This document shows, piece by piece, positions 16,667 through 24,971 of a stretch of DNA of 64,000 nt (positions are counted from its first letter, which is position 1; every line of letters begins with the position of its first letter). The stretch covers positions 62,001 through 126,000 of the forward strand of contig NZ_JASZYR010000015.1 in NCBI RefSeq assembly GCF_030316855.1, given 5' to 3'. The notes under the pieces are model-generated. The model saw only the letters and a program-made list of their open reading frames with translations. It did not search any database and was not told the DNA's origin. The position numbers and the translations under genes were made by a program. The DNA comes from Variovorax sp. J22P240 (GTDB lineage Bacteria > Pseudomonadota > Gammaproteobacteria > Burkholderiales > Burkholderiaceae_C).

Positions 16667-17718
16667 TGGTCGAACGCGACCTTGTCCACCAGCGCGCTGG
16701 CCTGCTTGCGGTATTTGGCGATCTCGGCCACCGGCAGCGGATCGACCTTCAGTTCACCGATGCTGGACGAGATGATCGAATCCAGCGCTACACCTTTGCG
16801 AACGGGGTATTCGTAGTTGATCTCGGCATACAGCGCCTGGGCCGGCTCCGACACCAGGAACTCGAGCAGCTTGACCGCATTGGCCCGCTGCGGCGCGTTC
16901 TTCGCGACCGCGGCGCCACTGATGTTCACGTGCGTACCGCCGCTTTTCGCGTTGGCGAAAGTCGGCTTGATCACCTTGATCGCGTCGCCCCACTTGCGCG
17001 CGTCGGAGCCTTCCTTGGAGCCCTTCATCTGGCCCACGTAGTAGGAATTCGCGAGGCCGACGTCGCAGATGCCACCGAGGATGTCGCGCGCCACGTCGCG
17101 GTCGCCGCCCGTGGCCTTGCGGGCCAGATTGGCCTTCACGCCACGCAGCCATTGCTCGGTCTTGGCTTCGCCGTCGTGCGCGATCATCGCGGAGACCAGC
17201 GCCGTGTTGTAGGGGTGCTGGCCTGCGCGGATGCAGACCTTGCCTTTGTACTTGGGATTCGCGAGGTCTTCGTAGCGGAACGAGGTCAACGGCATGTTCT
17301 TGTCGGCATACAGCACGCGTGCGCGCATCGACAGCGCGTACCACTGGCCGTCGGCGCCGCGCAGGTTGGACGGAACGGCCGCGTCCAGCGCCGCCGATTT
17401 CACGGGCTGCGTGACGCCGCCGTCGACGAGGTCCATCAGATTGCCGATGTCGACCGTCATCAGCACGTCGGCGGGCGAACGGGCGCCCTCGGCCTTGACT
17501 CTTTCGAGCAGGCCGTCCTTTACGAACACGGTGTTGACCTTGATTCCGCTCTGCGCGCTGAACGCCGAGATCAGCGGTTGGATCAGGCCTGGTTCGCGGG
17601 TGGTGTACAGGGTGAGTTCATCAGCCGCGTGAGCGGGCGTGGCCGTAGCCAGCAAGGCGGCGGCAATGCAGCTCAGCGCGCTGACCGCAAGGGCAGGCGC
17701 GCGAAGGCGTTGGGTCAT
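16663..17718 (-). CDS. ferric iron ABC transporter substrate-binding protein (FbpA-like)
   Basis: Periplasmic binding protein of 351 residues with a signal peptide (cleavage after AHA, about residue 31). The mature protein starts ADELTLYTTREP, and the text VLMTVDIGNLMDLVDGG, DVARDILGGICDVGLANSYYVG and INYEYPVRKGV matches the FbpA/FutA iron-binding class, including the Tyr pair NSYY that binds ferric iron in this class. The ATG at 17718 follows GGGAGA. It is the first gene of the leftward operon and lies 53 bases from a Fur-like box. Confidence 0.93.
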   Translation of the reverse strand: MTQRLRAPALAVSALSCIAAALLATATPAHAADELTLYTTREPGLIQPLISAFSAQSGIKVNTVFVKDGLLERVKAEGARSPADVLMTVDIGNLMDLVDGGVTQPVKSAALDAAVPSNLRGADGQWYALSMRARVLYADKNMPLTSFRYEDLANPKYKGKVCIRAGQHPYNTALVSAMIAHDGEAKTEQWLRGVKANLARKATGGDRDVARDILGGICDVGLANSYYVGQMKGSKEGSDARKWGDAIKVIKPTFANAKSGGTHVNISGAAVAKNAPQRANAVKLLEFLVSEPAQALYAEINYEYPVRKGVALDSIISSSIGELKVDPLPVAEIAKYRKQASALVDKVAFDQ

Positions 17719-17771
17719 GAGATGTCTCCCGGGACAGTGAGATGAGAAGCATCGGCGCGGACTGCTGCCGA

Positions 17772-17786
17772 TGCGAATAATTATCA
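17772..17786 (-). promoter_or_regulatory. Fur-like box upstream of the iron ABC operon
   Basis: The 15-bp site TGCGAAT-A-ATTATCA is a 7-1-7 inverted repeat with five of seven arm positions symmetric, and its ATTATCA half matches the Fur consensus. It lies 54 bases upstream of the fbpA-like start. Together with the iron-type binding protein it supports iron repression by Fur. Confidence 0.6.
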
Positions 17787-17852
17787 CTGTCGCAGGCGTC
17801 GGCCCGCCTTATGCACCTACAGGGCAGGGGGGCCATTGGTCGCGTGTCAGCC

Positions 17853-18395
17853 TCAGCGGCCCGGCATCTCGAATACCAGGCACGTCGTCGTGGCGTGGGC
17901 GTACAAAGTGCCGTCCGCACCAACCAGCCGTGCCTCGGCGGTGGCCAGTTGCCGTCCGCAATGGATGACCTTGCCTTCGGCGCGCACGCGCTGGACCTTG
18001 GGGGTGAGGCCCTTCACCAGATTCACGCCCAGCTCGGCCGTGGTGTAGGCGCGGCCGACCGGCATCATGGTGTGGACGGCGCAGCCGAGCGCGGAATCGA
18101 GCAGGGTGGCGAACCAGCCACCGTGGATGCCGCCCATTGGATTCAGGTGCTCGGCGCGCGGCGTGCCCTGGAACACCGCCTTTCCGAGGCCGACTTCGAT
18201 CAGCTGGAAGTGCAGCGTCTTGGCGATGGCCGCATAAGGAATCTCCGCGCGCAGCATCGCCTGCATCATTTCCAGGCCGGTCTTGCCGGCGATCTGTTCG
18301 GGGCGGGCGACGCCAGGGCCGGGCCCTGCGTTGAGGCGCTCGTTGATGGCGTCTTCTTCAGCGATCCAGGAGGCCAGTTGATCCGTCGATGTCAT
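17853..18395 (-). CDS. PaaI-family hotdog thioesterase
   Basis: Acyl-CoA thioesterase of 180 residues with the hotdog fold. The signature HLNPMGGIHGGWFATLLDSALG (residues about 82-103) contains the His-Gly-Gly of the PaaI group and the catalytic acidic residue in the following helix. TTAELGVNLVKG forms the next strand. It diverges from the marR operon, and its start lies only 17 bases from the first palindrome there, so it may be under the same MarR control. The acyl group is unknown. Confidence 0.86.
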   Translation of the reverse strand: MTSTDQLASWIAEEDAINERLNAGPGPGVARPEQIAGKTGLEMMQAMLRAEIPYAAIAKTLHFQLIEVGLGKAVFQGTPRAEHLNPMGGIHGGWFATLLDSALGCAVHTMMPVGRAYTTAELGVNLVKGLTPKVQRVRAEGKVIHCGRQLATAEARLVGADGTLYAHATTTCLVFEMPGR

Positions 18396-18412
18396 TCAAT
18401 TCCCATAAGAAG

Positions 18413-18424
18413 TTGCATATGCAA
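18413..18424. promoter_or_regulatory. perfect 12-bp palindrome, candidate MarR operator
   Basis: TTGCATATGCAA is a perfect dyad in the 52-bp gap between the divergent thioesterase and marR starts. It shares its last base with a second, longer palindrome. It is probably a MarR site or a promoter element; which one cannot be decided here. Confidence 0.6.
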
Positions 18425-18443
18425 TGATTGTAGCTACAATCAT
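18424..18443. promoter_or_regulatory. perfect 20-bp palindrome, MarR operator
   Basis: ATGATTGTAGCTACAATCAT is a perfect 20-bp dyad that ends 4 bases before the marR start codon. The core TTGTAGCTACAA is the kind of site bound by MarR-family repressors. It would let MarR shut its own operon and perhaps the divergent thioesterase. Confidence 0.82.
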
Positions 18444-18447
18444 CGGC

Positions 18448-18915
18448 ATGGACGCTATCGCAAAGCCGCAAGGCTGTACCAATTTCCGGCTGCGGCGCCT
18501 GATGCGCCAGCTTGCCCGCCACTACGACGCGGAGGTCGCCAAGAGCGGGCTCAAGACCACGCAGTACTCGCTGCTGTCGCACGTCCTTCATCTGGGGCCG
18601 CTGCGGCCGGTGGATCTGGCGCAGGCCATGGGGATCGAGGCCTCGACGCTGACACGCAACCTCAAGCCCATGGTTGCCGCGGGCTGGCTCACGCAGAGCG
18701 ACGGCCCCGATGCGCGAAGCCGCCTGATCGCCATCACGGACGAGGGCCGGAAGAAGCGCACGGAGGCGCAGCGCCACTGGCGCACCGCGCAGGAAAAACT
18801 CAATGAAATGCTCGGCGTCGAGCGCGTCATCGCATTGCACACGCTCGTCGACGAGAGCATGGAGTTGCTGCAGGCGACGGGTGATGCCACCGGATATGGA
18901 GTGTTCGATGAATGA
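18448..18915 (+). CDS. MarR-family transcriptional regulator
   Basis: A 155-residue winged-helix regulator. The DNA-binding part runs LKTTQYSLLSHVLHLGPLRPVDLAQAMG, then STLTRNLKPMVAAGWL, and ends in the wing SDGPDARSRLIAITDEGR, all typical of MarR. I use the ATG at 18448, because the upstream in-frame start at 18424 would place the operator inside the gene. The stop overlaps the MFS start by 8 bases. It is the first gene of a four-gene operon and likely represses it until a small phenolic or other ligand binds. Confidence 0.93.
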   Translation: MDAIAKPQGCTNFRLRRLMRQLARHYDAEVAKSGLKTTQYSLLSHVLHLGPLRPVDLAQAMGIEASTLTRNLKPMVAAGWLTQSDGPDARSRLIAITDEGRKKRTEAQRHWRTAQEKLNEMLGVERVIALHTLVDESMELLQATGDATGYGVFDE

Positions 18916-20161
18916 CAAGACATCTGCGGGCACGACGCCCCTTGCGCGTTATGCCGTGTGGCTGGTGCTGCTGGCTGCGGCCGGCACCTTCGCGCTGACC
19001 ATGGGCGTGCGGCAGACGATGGGGCTGTTCCTTTCGTCGCTCAACACGTCGACCGGGCTCGGCATCGGCAGCATCAGCCTGGCATTCGCGTTCGGCCAGT
19101 TGTGGTGGGGGCTGACGCAACCCTTCGCCGGTGCGGTGGCTGATCGCATCGGCACGGGCCGCGTGATCTTCATCGGTGTGCTGCTGGTGGCGCTCGGCAC
19201 CTTCATCACGCCCTTGATGACGTCGACCGCGGGGCTGATCTTCGCCATTGGCGTGCTGGCAGCGGGCGGCGCAGGCATGGCAGGCCCCTCTGTCCTGATG
19301 GCCGCGACCACACGCCTCGTGCCGGCAAACAAGCGCGGCCTGGCCACCGGCGTCGTGAACGCGGGTGGCTCCTTCGGCCAGTTCGCCATGGCGCCGATCG
19401 CGATCGGCCTGATGGCGTCCGTCGGCTGGGCGAGCGCGATGCAGTGGCTGGCCGTGCTGATCTTGCTGGCACTGCCGGCGGTGTTCGTGCTGAAGGGCAA
19501 TTCGAACCAGCTGGCGGCGCAGTCCGCGGCGGCCAGCGGCGCGAAGCCGCTCACGGCGCGCCAGGCGATCAGCCAGGCCATCGGCACTCCGAGCTATCGC
19601 TACCTGAGCCTCGGATTCCTCGTGTGCGGCTTTCACGTCGCCTTCCTCGCAACCCACCTTCCCGGCGTGGTTGCGGCCTGCGGACTGCCCCCGGAGATCG
19701 GTGGCTGGGCGCTGGGGATGATCGGCCTCTTCAACATCGTCGGCAGCCTGCTCATGGGCTGGGCGGTCGGCCGCTGGCGCATGAAGTCGCTGCTGGCGCT
19801 GGTGTATGCGACGCGCGGCATCGCGGTGCTGATCTTCCTGCTCGCACCGAAGACGCCGGCCGTCATGTTGATCTTCGCGGCAGTGATGGGTGTGACCTTC
19901 CTTTCGACCGTGCCCCCGACGGCGGGCCTGGTCGCCAAGATGTTCGGCCCCGCCAACATGGCCATGCTGTTCGGCATCGTGATGCTGGCGCACCAGATCG
20001 GCGGCTTCCTCGGCGCCTTCCTCGGCGGCTACGTGTTCCAGGCGACGGGCAGCTACGACATCGTCTGGTACATCGATATCGCGCTGGCCGCTGGTGCCGC
20101 CTTGATCAATCTGCCGATTCGCGAAGCGCGGCCGGCCCTGATGGCCAAGGTGGCGGCGTGA
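18908..20161 (+). CDS. MFS transporter
   Basis: Major facilitator of 417 residues with twelve predicted helices. FAFGQLWWGLTQPFAGAVADRIGTGRVIFIG holds the loop 2-3 motif (GxxaDRxGtgr) and MAATTRLVPANKRGLATGVVNAGGSFGQF is typical of the monocarboxylate/oxalate-formate branch. It overlaps marR at its start and the MATE gene at its end (GTGA). Direction cannot be told from sequence; control by MarR next to a MATE exporter favours efflux. Confidence 0.9.
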   Translation: MNDKTSAGTTPLARYAVWLVLLAAAGTFALTMGVRQTMGLFLSSLNTSTGLGIGSISLAFAFGQLWWGLTQPFAGAVADRIGTGRVIFIGVLLVALGTFITPLMTSTAGLIFAIGVLAAGGAGMAGPSVLMAATTRLVPANKRGLATGVVNAGGSFGQFAMAPIAIGLMASVGWASAMQWLAVLILLALPAVFVLKGNSNQLAAQSAAASGAKPLTARQAISQAIGTPSYRYLSLGFLVCGFHVAFLATHLPGVVAACGLPPEIGGWALGMIGLFNIVGSLLMGWAVGRWRMKSLLALVYATRGIAVLIFLLAPKTPAVMLIFAAVMGVTFLSTVPPTAGLVAKMFGPANMAMLFGIVMLAHQIGGFLGAFLGGYVFQATGSYDIVWYIDIALAAGAALINLPIREARPALMAKVAA

Positions 20162-21564
20162 GCGGCGGCGTGGACCCGCGCACGCGGCGCCTGCTCGAAG
20201 CGCCGATCGTTCCAACGCTGCTGCGCCTTGCGGCACCCAACGTGCTGGTGATGGTGGCTCAGGCTTCGGTCGGCCTGATCGAAACCTACTTCGTCGGCAA
20301 GCTGGGCACCGATGCGCTGGCAGGCATGGCGCTGGTGTTCCCGATCGTCATGCTGATGCAGATGACGTCAGCGGGCGCAATGGGCGGCGGCATCGCATCG
20401 TCGATCGCCCGCGCGCTCGGTGCACGCCGCCGCGACGATGCGGACTCGCTGGTGTTCCATGCGATCGCCATCGCCATCGGGTTCGGGCTGCTCTTCATGT
20501 TCGCGCTGCTGGTCGGCGGGCGCTGGCTCTATGCGCTCATGGGCGGAACCGGCGCGTCGCTGAATGCCGCGTTGACTTACTCGCACGTGGTGTTTGCGGG
20601 CGCTGTGCTGGTGTGGATCTTCAACTCGCTGGCCGCGGTCATTCGAGGCACCGGCAATATGGCCGTGCCGGCGAACGTGACCGTGGCGGGGGTGGTCGTC
20701 CTTATTCCGCTGTCTCCACTGCTGATCTTCGGCTGGGGACCGATTCCGGGCCTCGGGATCGCGGGCGGTGCCGTTGCGCTGTTGGTCTACTACCTGGGCG
20801 GATCGATCGCGCTGTGGATCTACCTTCGGTCCGAGCGCAGCCTGCTGAAGCCGTCCTGGGCCAAGGCGCGCTTTCGCTGGCCGCTGTTCAGCGACATCCT
20901 GCGCATCGGCCTCGTCGGCTCCGTGTCTACGGTCGCGACCAATCTGTCGATCGGCATTGCGACGGCCTTGTCGGGCCACTTCGGCCCGGGCGCGATCGCG
21001 GGCTACGGCACGGCGTCGCGGCTCGAATACCTGCTCGTCCCGCTGGTGTTCGGCTTGGGCGCGCCCCTGGTCGCGATGGTCGGCACCTGCATCGGCGCGG
21101 GGCAGCGGGAGCGCGCCTTGCGTGCGACGTGGGCCGGTGCCGCCATCGCCTTCGCGCTCTCGGGGACGATCGGTCTCGTGGCGGCGCTGTTTCCGCGACC
21201 CTGGCTGATGTTGTTCGGCAGCGATCCGGCGATGCTCGAAGCGGGTTCGCAGTATCTGCGGGCGGTGGGGCCGTTCTATGGCTTCTTCGGGCTCGGACTG
21301 GTGCTGTATTTCGCGTCGCAGGGCGCAGGCCGACTGCTGTGGCCGGTGATGGGCAACATCGCCCGCCTGATCGTCGCCGGGGTCGGCGGCTGGCTCGCCT
21401 TGCGTTGGGGTGGCGAGCTCGTGCATGTGTTCTTTGCGCAAGGTGTGGCGCTGGTGGTGTATGGCGTCGTCATCGCTTCGGCCATCGCTGGCGGCGCGTG
21501 GTTCGGACGAGTGGGCTGGCCGCGCACGACGGCCAGCTTGCTGCGTCGTTTTCAACCCTCCTGA
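20158..21564 (+). CDS. MATE-family multidrug exporter
   Basis: A 468-residue antiporter of the MATE family with about twelve helices. The N-terminal VPTLLRLAAPNVLVMVAQASVGLIETYFVG and the middle FNSLAAVIRGTGNMAVP are the two conserved family blocks (the second mirrored by LGLVLYFASQGAGRLLWPVM). It starts with GTG inside the stop of the MFS gene, so the two transporters are coupled. Finding both an MFS and a MATE carrier in one MarR operon is unusual. Substrates are unknown. Confidence 0.9.
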   Translation: MSGGVDPRTRRLLEAPIVPTLLRLAAPNVLVMVAQASVGLIETYFVGKLGTDALAGMALVFPIVMLMQMTSAGAMGGGIASSIARALGARRRDDADSLVFHAIAIAIGFGLLFMFALLVGGRWLYALMGGTGASLNAALTYSHVVFAGAVLVWIFNSLAAVIRGTGNMAVPANVTVAGVVVLIPLSPLLIFGWGPIPGLGIAGGAVALLVYYLGGSIALWIYLRSERSLLKPSWAKARFRWPLFSDILRIGLVGSVSTVATNLSIGIATALSGHFGPGAIAGYGTASRLEYLLVPLVFGLGAPLVAMVGTCIGAGQRERALRATWAGAAIAFALSGTIGLVAALFPRPWLMLFGSDPAMLEAGSQYLRAVGPFYGFFGLGLVLYFASQGAGRLLWPVMGNIARLIVAGVGGWLALRWGGELVHVFFAQGVALVVYGVVIASAIAGGAWFGRVGWPRTTASLLRRFQPS

Positions 21565-21590
21565 TTTCTCCAGACATCCGAAAGGTCACC

Positions 21591-22292
21591 ATGAAAGTTA
21601 AAGACTCCGTCGTATTCATCACCGGTGCCAACCGTGGCTTGGGCCTCGCCTTTGCAAAGGCCGCGGTCGCGGCCGGCGCAAGGAAGGTCTACGCGGCAGC
21701 GCGCGATCCGAAGAGCATCACGCTGGCCGGGGTGCATCCCATTGCGCTGGACGTGACGCAGCCCGAACAGGCGGAGGCAGCAGCCCGCGAGTGTGGCGAC
21801 GTGACGCTGTTGATCAACAACGCGGGCATCTCGCGTGGCGTGAATCTGCTCGACACGCCGGATGCCTTCGATCTGGCGCGGGCGGAGTTGGAAACCAACT
21901 TCTTCGGGCCGTGGGCCGTCAGCCGGGCCTTTGCGCCTGTGTTGAAGGCGAACGGCGGCGGCGCGATCGTGAATGTGCTGTCGATCCTGAGCTGGCTCAG
22001 TCTGCCGGGCGCTGCAAGCTACAGCGCATCGAAATCGGCGGCATGGTCGTTGAGCAACGGCTTGCGCAATGCGTTGCGCGAACAGGGCACGCAGGTCCTC
22101 AGCTTGCACGTTGCGTTCATGGACACCGACATGACGAGCAAGGTGCCCGGTCCCAAGGCCTCGCCGGATGACGTGGTGGCCCAGACGCTTGCGGCGCTGG
22201 AAGCAGGGCAGTTCGAAGTGTTGGCCGATGCATTGACGCGGCAGGTGAAACAGGGACTTTCGGCTGACACGCCGCCTTACGCGGCCAACTAA
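21591..22292 (+). CDS. short-chain dehydrogenase/reductase (SDR)
   Basis: NAD(P)-dependent oxidoreductase of 233 residues. Nucleotide binding is shown by TGANRGLG at residues 11-18 and LLINNAGIS near 74-82. The catalytic set is Ser131, Tyr144 and Lys148 (YSASK). The C-terminus is short, as in the CsgA/carveol-type SDRs. It is the last gene of the marR operon, 26 bases behind the MATE gene, and probably changes a compound that the operon handles. The substrate is not predictable. Confidence 0.9.
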   Translation: MKVKDSVVFITGANRGLGLAFAKAAVAAGARKVYAAARDPKSITLAGVHPIALDVTQPEQAEAAARECGDVTLLINNAGISRGVNLLDTPDAFDLARAELETNFFGPWAVSRAFAPVLKANGGGAIVNVLSILSWLSLPGAASYSASKSAAWSLSNGLRNALREQGTQVLSLHVAFMDTDMTSKVPGPKASPDDVVAQTLAALEAGQFEVLADALTRQVKQGLSADTPPYAAN

Positions 22293-22409
22293 AGCGCATG
22301 GTTGTGAGCCTTTTCGGGGGTTTCCACGGAGAGGGCCTGCGTCGAGCTTGTTTACAAATCGGAACACTTTTTCCGGGCGTTCTCTGCGCCCTCTCTCGAA
22401 AGGTTCCTG

Positions 22410-23519
22410 ATGAAAAACGTGCGCTTGCTCTGCGCTGCTGGTTTGTTGGCGTTCGGCGCGGTCAATGCGGCCGCACAGATCCTGATCGGCCAGACCGCTG
22501 GCATGACCGGCTCGGTCGCTGCTAGCGTGAACGAGACCATTGGCGGCGCCAAGCTGGTGATCGATGCCGTCAATGCCCAAGGCGGCGTCCATGGCGAGAA
22601 GATCGAGATCCTGCGCATGGATGACGCCTTCGACGTCAAGCGCGCGAGCGAGAACGCACGGGTGCTGATCGAGGAGAAGAAGGTGGTCGCGCTCTTCATG
22701 AGCCGCGGCACGCCGCATTCGCAGGCCATCATTCCCTGGCTCGACAAGTACGACGTGGCGCTCATCGGCCCTTCGACGGGCGCGATGGTGCTGCACAAGC
22801 CGGTGCAGAAGAACGTGTTCAACGTGCGGTCCACCTACCAGCGCGAGGCAGAGAAGGCGGTGCAGCACCTGCTCACCATCGGCATGACGCGGATCGGCGT
22901 GGTGTACGTGACCGACTCCTTCGGCCAGGATGCCCTGGAAGGCGCAATGGCCGGCTTCAAGAAGGCAGGCGCCACGCCGGCAGCGCTGGCACCGGCCGAT
23001 CGCGAGAAGCCCGACTACGCCTCGATCGTGCCGAAGCTCACCGCCGCCAACGCGCAGGCGGTGGTGTGGATCGGCTCGGGCCTTGCGGTGGTCGACGGTG
23101 TGAAGGCGCTGCGTGCGGCCGGTTCCGCAGCGCAGGTCGTCACCTTGTCGAACAACGCCTCGTCCGGCTTCATCAAGCAACTGGGCGAGGCGAGCAGCAG
23201 CGTGATCGTGACGCAGGTGTTCCCGAACGAACGCTCCATCGGTCAGCCGATGGTCAAGGAGGCACTGAGCCTGGCGCGCGCCAAGGGCCAGAACGAACTC
23301 TCGCCCGCTGCGCTCGAAGGCTTCGCCTCGGCCAAGGTGCTGGTCGAGGCGCTTCGCCGCGCGGGGCCGAAGCCGACCCGGGCCCGAGTCGTGGCGGCCC
23401 TGGACACCATCCGCAACTACGATCTTGGCGGGCTCGAGGTCAGCTATTCGCCCACCGACCATTCGGGCATCGACTTCGCCGATCTCTCGATCATCAGCGA
23501 CGGCAAGTTCAAGCGCTGA
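22410..23519 (+). CDS. ABC-type branched-chain amino acid-like periplasmic binding protein (orphan)
   Basis: A 369-residue LivJ-type binding protein (peripla_BP_6 fold) with a signal peptide cut near NAA-AQI (about residue 22). The text ILIGQTAGMTGSVAASV is the usual strand-1 ligand loop of this family, and AIIPWLDKYDVALIGPSTGA and FAIG-like RVGVVYVTDSFGQ blocks follow. No permease or ATPase genes flank it, so it either serves transporters encoded elsewhere or works as a sensor protein. It has its own 117-bp upstream region. Ligands in this family range from amino acids to aromatic acids and amides. Confidence 0.88.
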   Translation: MKNVRLLCAAGLLAFGAVNAAAQILIGQTAGMTGSVAASVNETIGGAKLVIDAVNAQGGVHGEKIEILRMDDAFDVKRASENARVLIEEKKVVALFMSRGTPHSQAIIPWLDKYDVALIGPSTGAMVLHKPVQKNVFNVRSTYQREAEKAVQHLLTIGMTRIGVVYVTDSFGQDALEGAMAGFKKAGATPAALAPADREKPDYASIVPKLTAANAQAVVWIGSGLAVVDGVKALRAAGSAAQVVTLSNNASSGFIKQLGEASSSVIVTQVFPNERSIGQPMVKEALSLARAKGQNELSPAALEGFASAKVLVEALRRAGPKPTRARVVAALDTIRNYDLGGLEVSYSPTDHSGIDFADLSIISDGKFKR

Positions 23520-23543
23520 GGCCTCCGCGCCCCGGCGCGGCCT
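23519..23543. terminator. convergent hairpin between binding protein and aldolase
   Basis: A GC-rich stem with CGCGCC/GGCGCG, extended by AGGC/GCCT over a small bulge, fills the 29-bp gap between two convergent genes. There is no T run, so it may only block read-through weakly. Confidence 0.4.
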
Positions 23544-23548
23544 GGCGT

Positions 23549-24289
23549 CTAGCGTCTCGCCGGCGAAGGCAGCAAGCGGCGCAGCGCTTCGAAGAACAGA
23601 TCGGACTGCTCCCGCTCTCCCTGTATCTGCGCCGCCACGTGCGCGGCAAGCGCCGCATCGACCGGCACCAGCGGTCGCCCGGTCGATTGCGCGATCACCT
23701 GGTGAAGACACGCGCGCTCGAGGTAGTAGAGATCGTCGTACGCGTGCGCGATGCGCCCACCCGCCACGATCACGCCATGGTTCGCCAGGAAGGCCACGTC
23801 CTTGCCCGCCATGGCGTTCGCGATGCGCTCGCCCTCCCGGTCATCGAGGGCCAGGCCGTTGTAGCTGGCGTCGATCGCGATGCGGTTTATGTAGCGCATC
23901 GCGTTCTGGCTCAGCGTCGGGTCGAGCGCGCGGTCGGCGGTCAGCGTGAGCGCCGTGGCATAGGGCATGTGGCAATGCAGCACGACGGCGTGGCCGGTGA
24001 TGCGATGCACCGCGCCATGGATGAAGAGGGCGGTGGGTTCGACCCGATGCCGCCCCGCGAGCACTTCGCCGTGCACGTCGATCAGCACGATGTCGTCGGG
24101 GCCGATCTCGCTCCAGTGCAGGCCGCGCGGATTGATCAGGTAGCGGTCCTGCACGCCCGGCAAGGCCACGCTGAAATGGTTGCACACGCCTTCGGACAAG
24201 CCGTGATGCGCGGCTGCACGCAGCGCGAGCGCAAGGTCCTGGCGCAAGGTGCGGACGGCGGGGCTGGCGTAGTCGGAGTCAGCAGGCAT
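23549..24289 (-). CDS. class II aldolase/adducin family protein
   Basis: A 246-residue protein of the AraD/FucA-like class II aldolase fold. It shows GVCNHFSVALPG near residue 34, the metal ligands VVLHCHMPYATALT (His-x-His) and AFLANHGVIVAGG with the third His. The catalytic Glu of fuculose aldolase is replaced by text around VEPTALFIHGAVHR, so it may be a decarboxylase or epimerase-like member. It follows dgoA by 40 bases on the same strand and may be the last gene of the ridA-dgoK-dgoA operon. Confidence 0.83.
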   Translation of the reverse strand: MPADSDYASPAVRTLRQDLALALRAAAHHGLSEGVCNHFSVALPGVQDRYLINPRGLHWSEIGPDDIVLIDVHGEVLAGRHRVEPTALFIHGAVHRITGHAVVLHCHMPYATALTLTADRALDPTLSQNAMRYINRIAIDASYNGLALDDREGERIANAMAGKDVAFLANHGVIVAGGRIAHAYDDLYYLERACLHQVIAQSTGRPLVPVDAALAAHVAAQIQGEREQSDLFFEALRRLLPSPARR

Positions 24290-24329
24290 GGCGTGTCGAT
24301 GAAAGGGGTTGGGTGGACGAAGGCCGCGA

Positions 24330-24971
24330 TCAGGCGCGCCGCGTGCCGGCGAAGGCCGCGACGAAACGCAGCGCGTCTTCTCGCACGGCGGCTGCGGTCT
24401 TTCCGGGCTTGTACAGCGCCGATCCGATGCCGAATCCCGTGGAACCGGCTGCGCGCCATTCGTCCATGTTGTCGGGCGTGATGCCGCCGACCGGCATCAG
24501 CTGGGTGCCCTTGGGCAGCACGGCCAGCAGCGCCTTCACGACGGCGGGCGAAGCCAACTCCGCCGGAAACAGCTTGAGCCCCGTGGCGCCCGCGGCCAAT
24601 GCGCCAAAGGCCTCGGTCGGCGTCATCACGCCCGGCAAGCTCACGAGGCCGAGGCGGGCTGCTTCCGCGATCACCTCGGCGTTGAAGTTCGGCGCGACGA
24701 TGAGTTCGCCGCCCGCGGCATGCACCTCGCGGACCTGCTGGGCGCTCAGCACCGTCCCCGCGCCGACGAGCGCATCCGGAAAGCGATGGCGCATCAGCGC
24801 GATGCTGTCGAGCGGTTGCGGCGAGTTGAGGGGCACTTCGAGCAGGCGGAAGCCTGCTTCGACGATCGCGTCGCCTATCGCGGGTGCCTCGGCCGGCGTC
24901 AGGCCGCGCAGGATCGCAACGAGCGGCAACTGGCGCATTGCGCCGGAGAATTTGTCGACAGGCGTGGTCAT
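24330..24971 (-). CDS. dgoA: 2-dehydro-3-deoxy-6-phosphogalactonate aldolase
   Basis: Cleaves 2-keto-3-deoxy-6-phosphogalactonate (KDPGal) to pyruvate and glyceraldehyde-3-phosphate. The 213-residue class I aldolase has Glu45 (LLEVPLNSP, the DgoA form of the motif), the Schiff-base Lys133 (GLKLFPAE) and the phosphate loop LMPVGGITPDNM. The VPLNSPQPL text separates it from the Eda enzyme at 12510. It overlaps dgoK by four bases. No dgoD dehydratase is present, so the 2-keto-3-deoxy acid must come from another reaction. Confidence 0.95.
   Translation of the reverse strand: MTTPVDKFSGAMRQLPLVAILRGLTPAEAPAIGDAIVEAGFRLLEVPLNSPQPLDSIALMRHRFPDALVGAGTVLSAQQVREVHAAGGELIVAPNFNAEVIAEAARLGLVSLPGVMTPTEAFGALAAGATGLKLFPAELASPAVVKALLAVLPKGTQLMPVGGITPDNMDEWRAAGSTGFGIGSALYKPGKTAAAVREDALRFVAAFAGTRRA

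Noticed and set aside
20368..21555. A 395-codon minus-strand frame opposite the MATE gene
   Set aside because: Composition (Arg, Gln, His runs) and lack of any domain mark it as a shadow of a real membrane protein gene.
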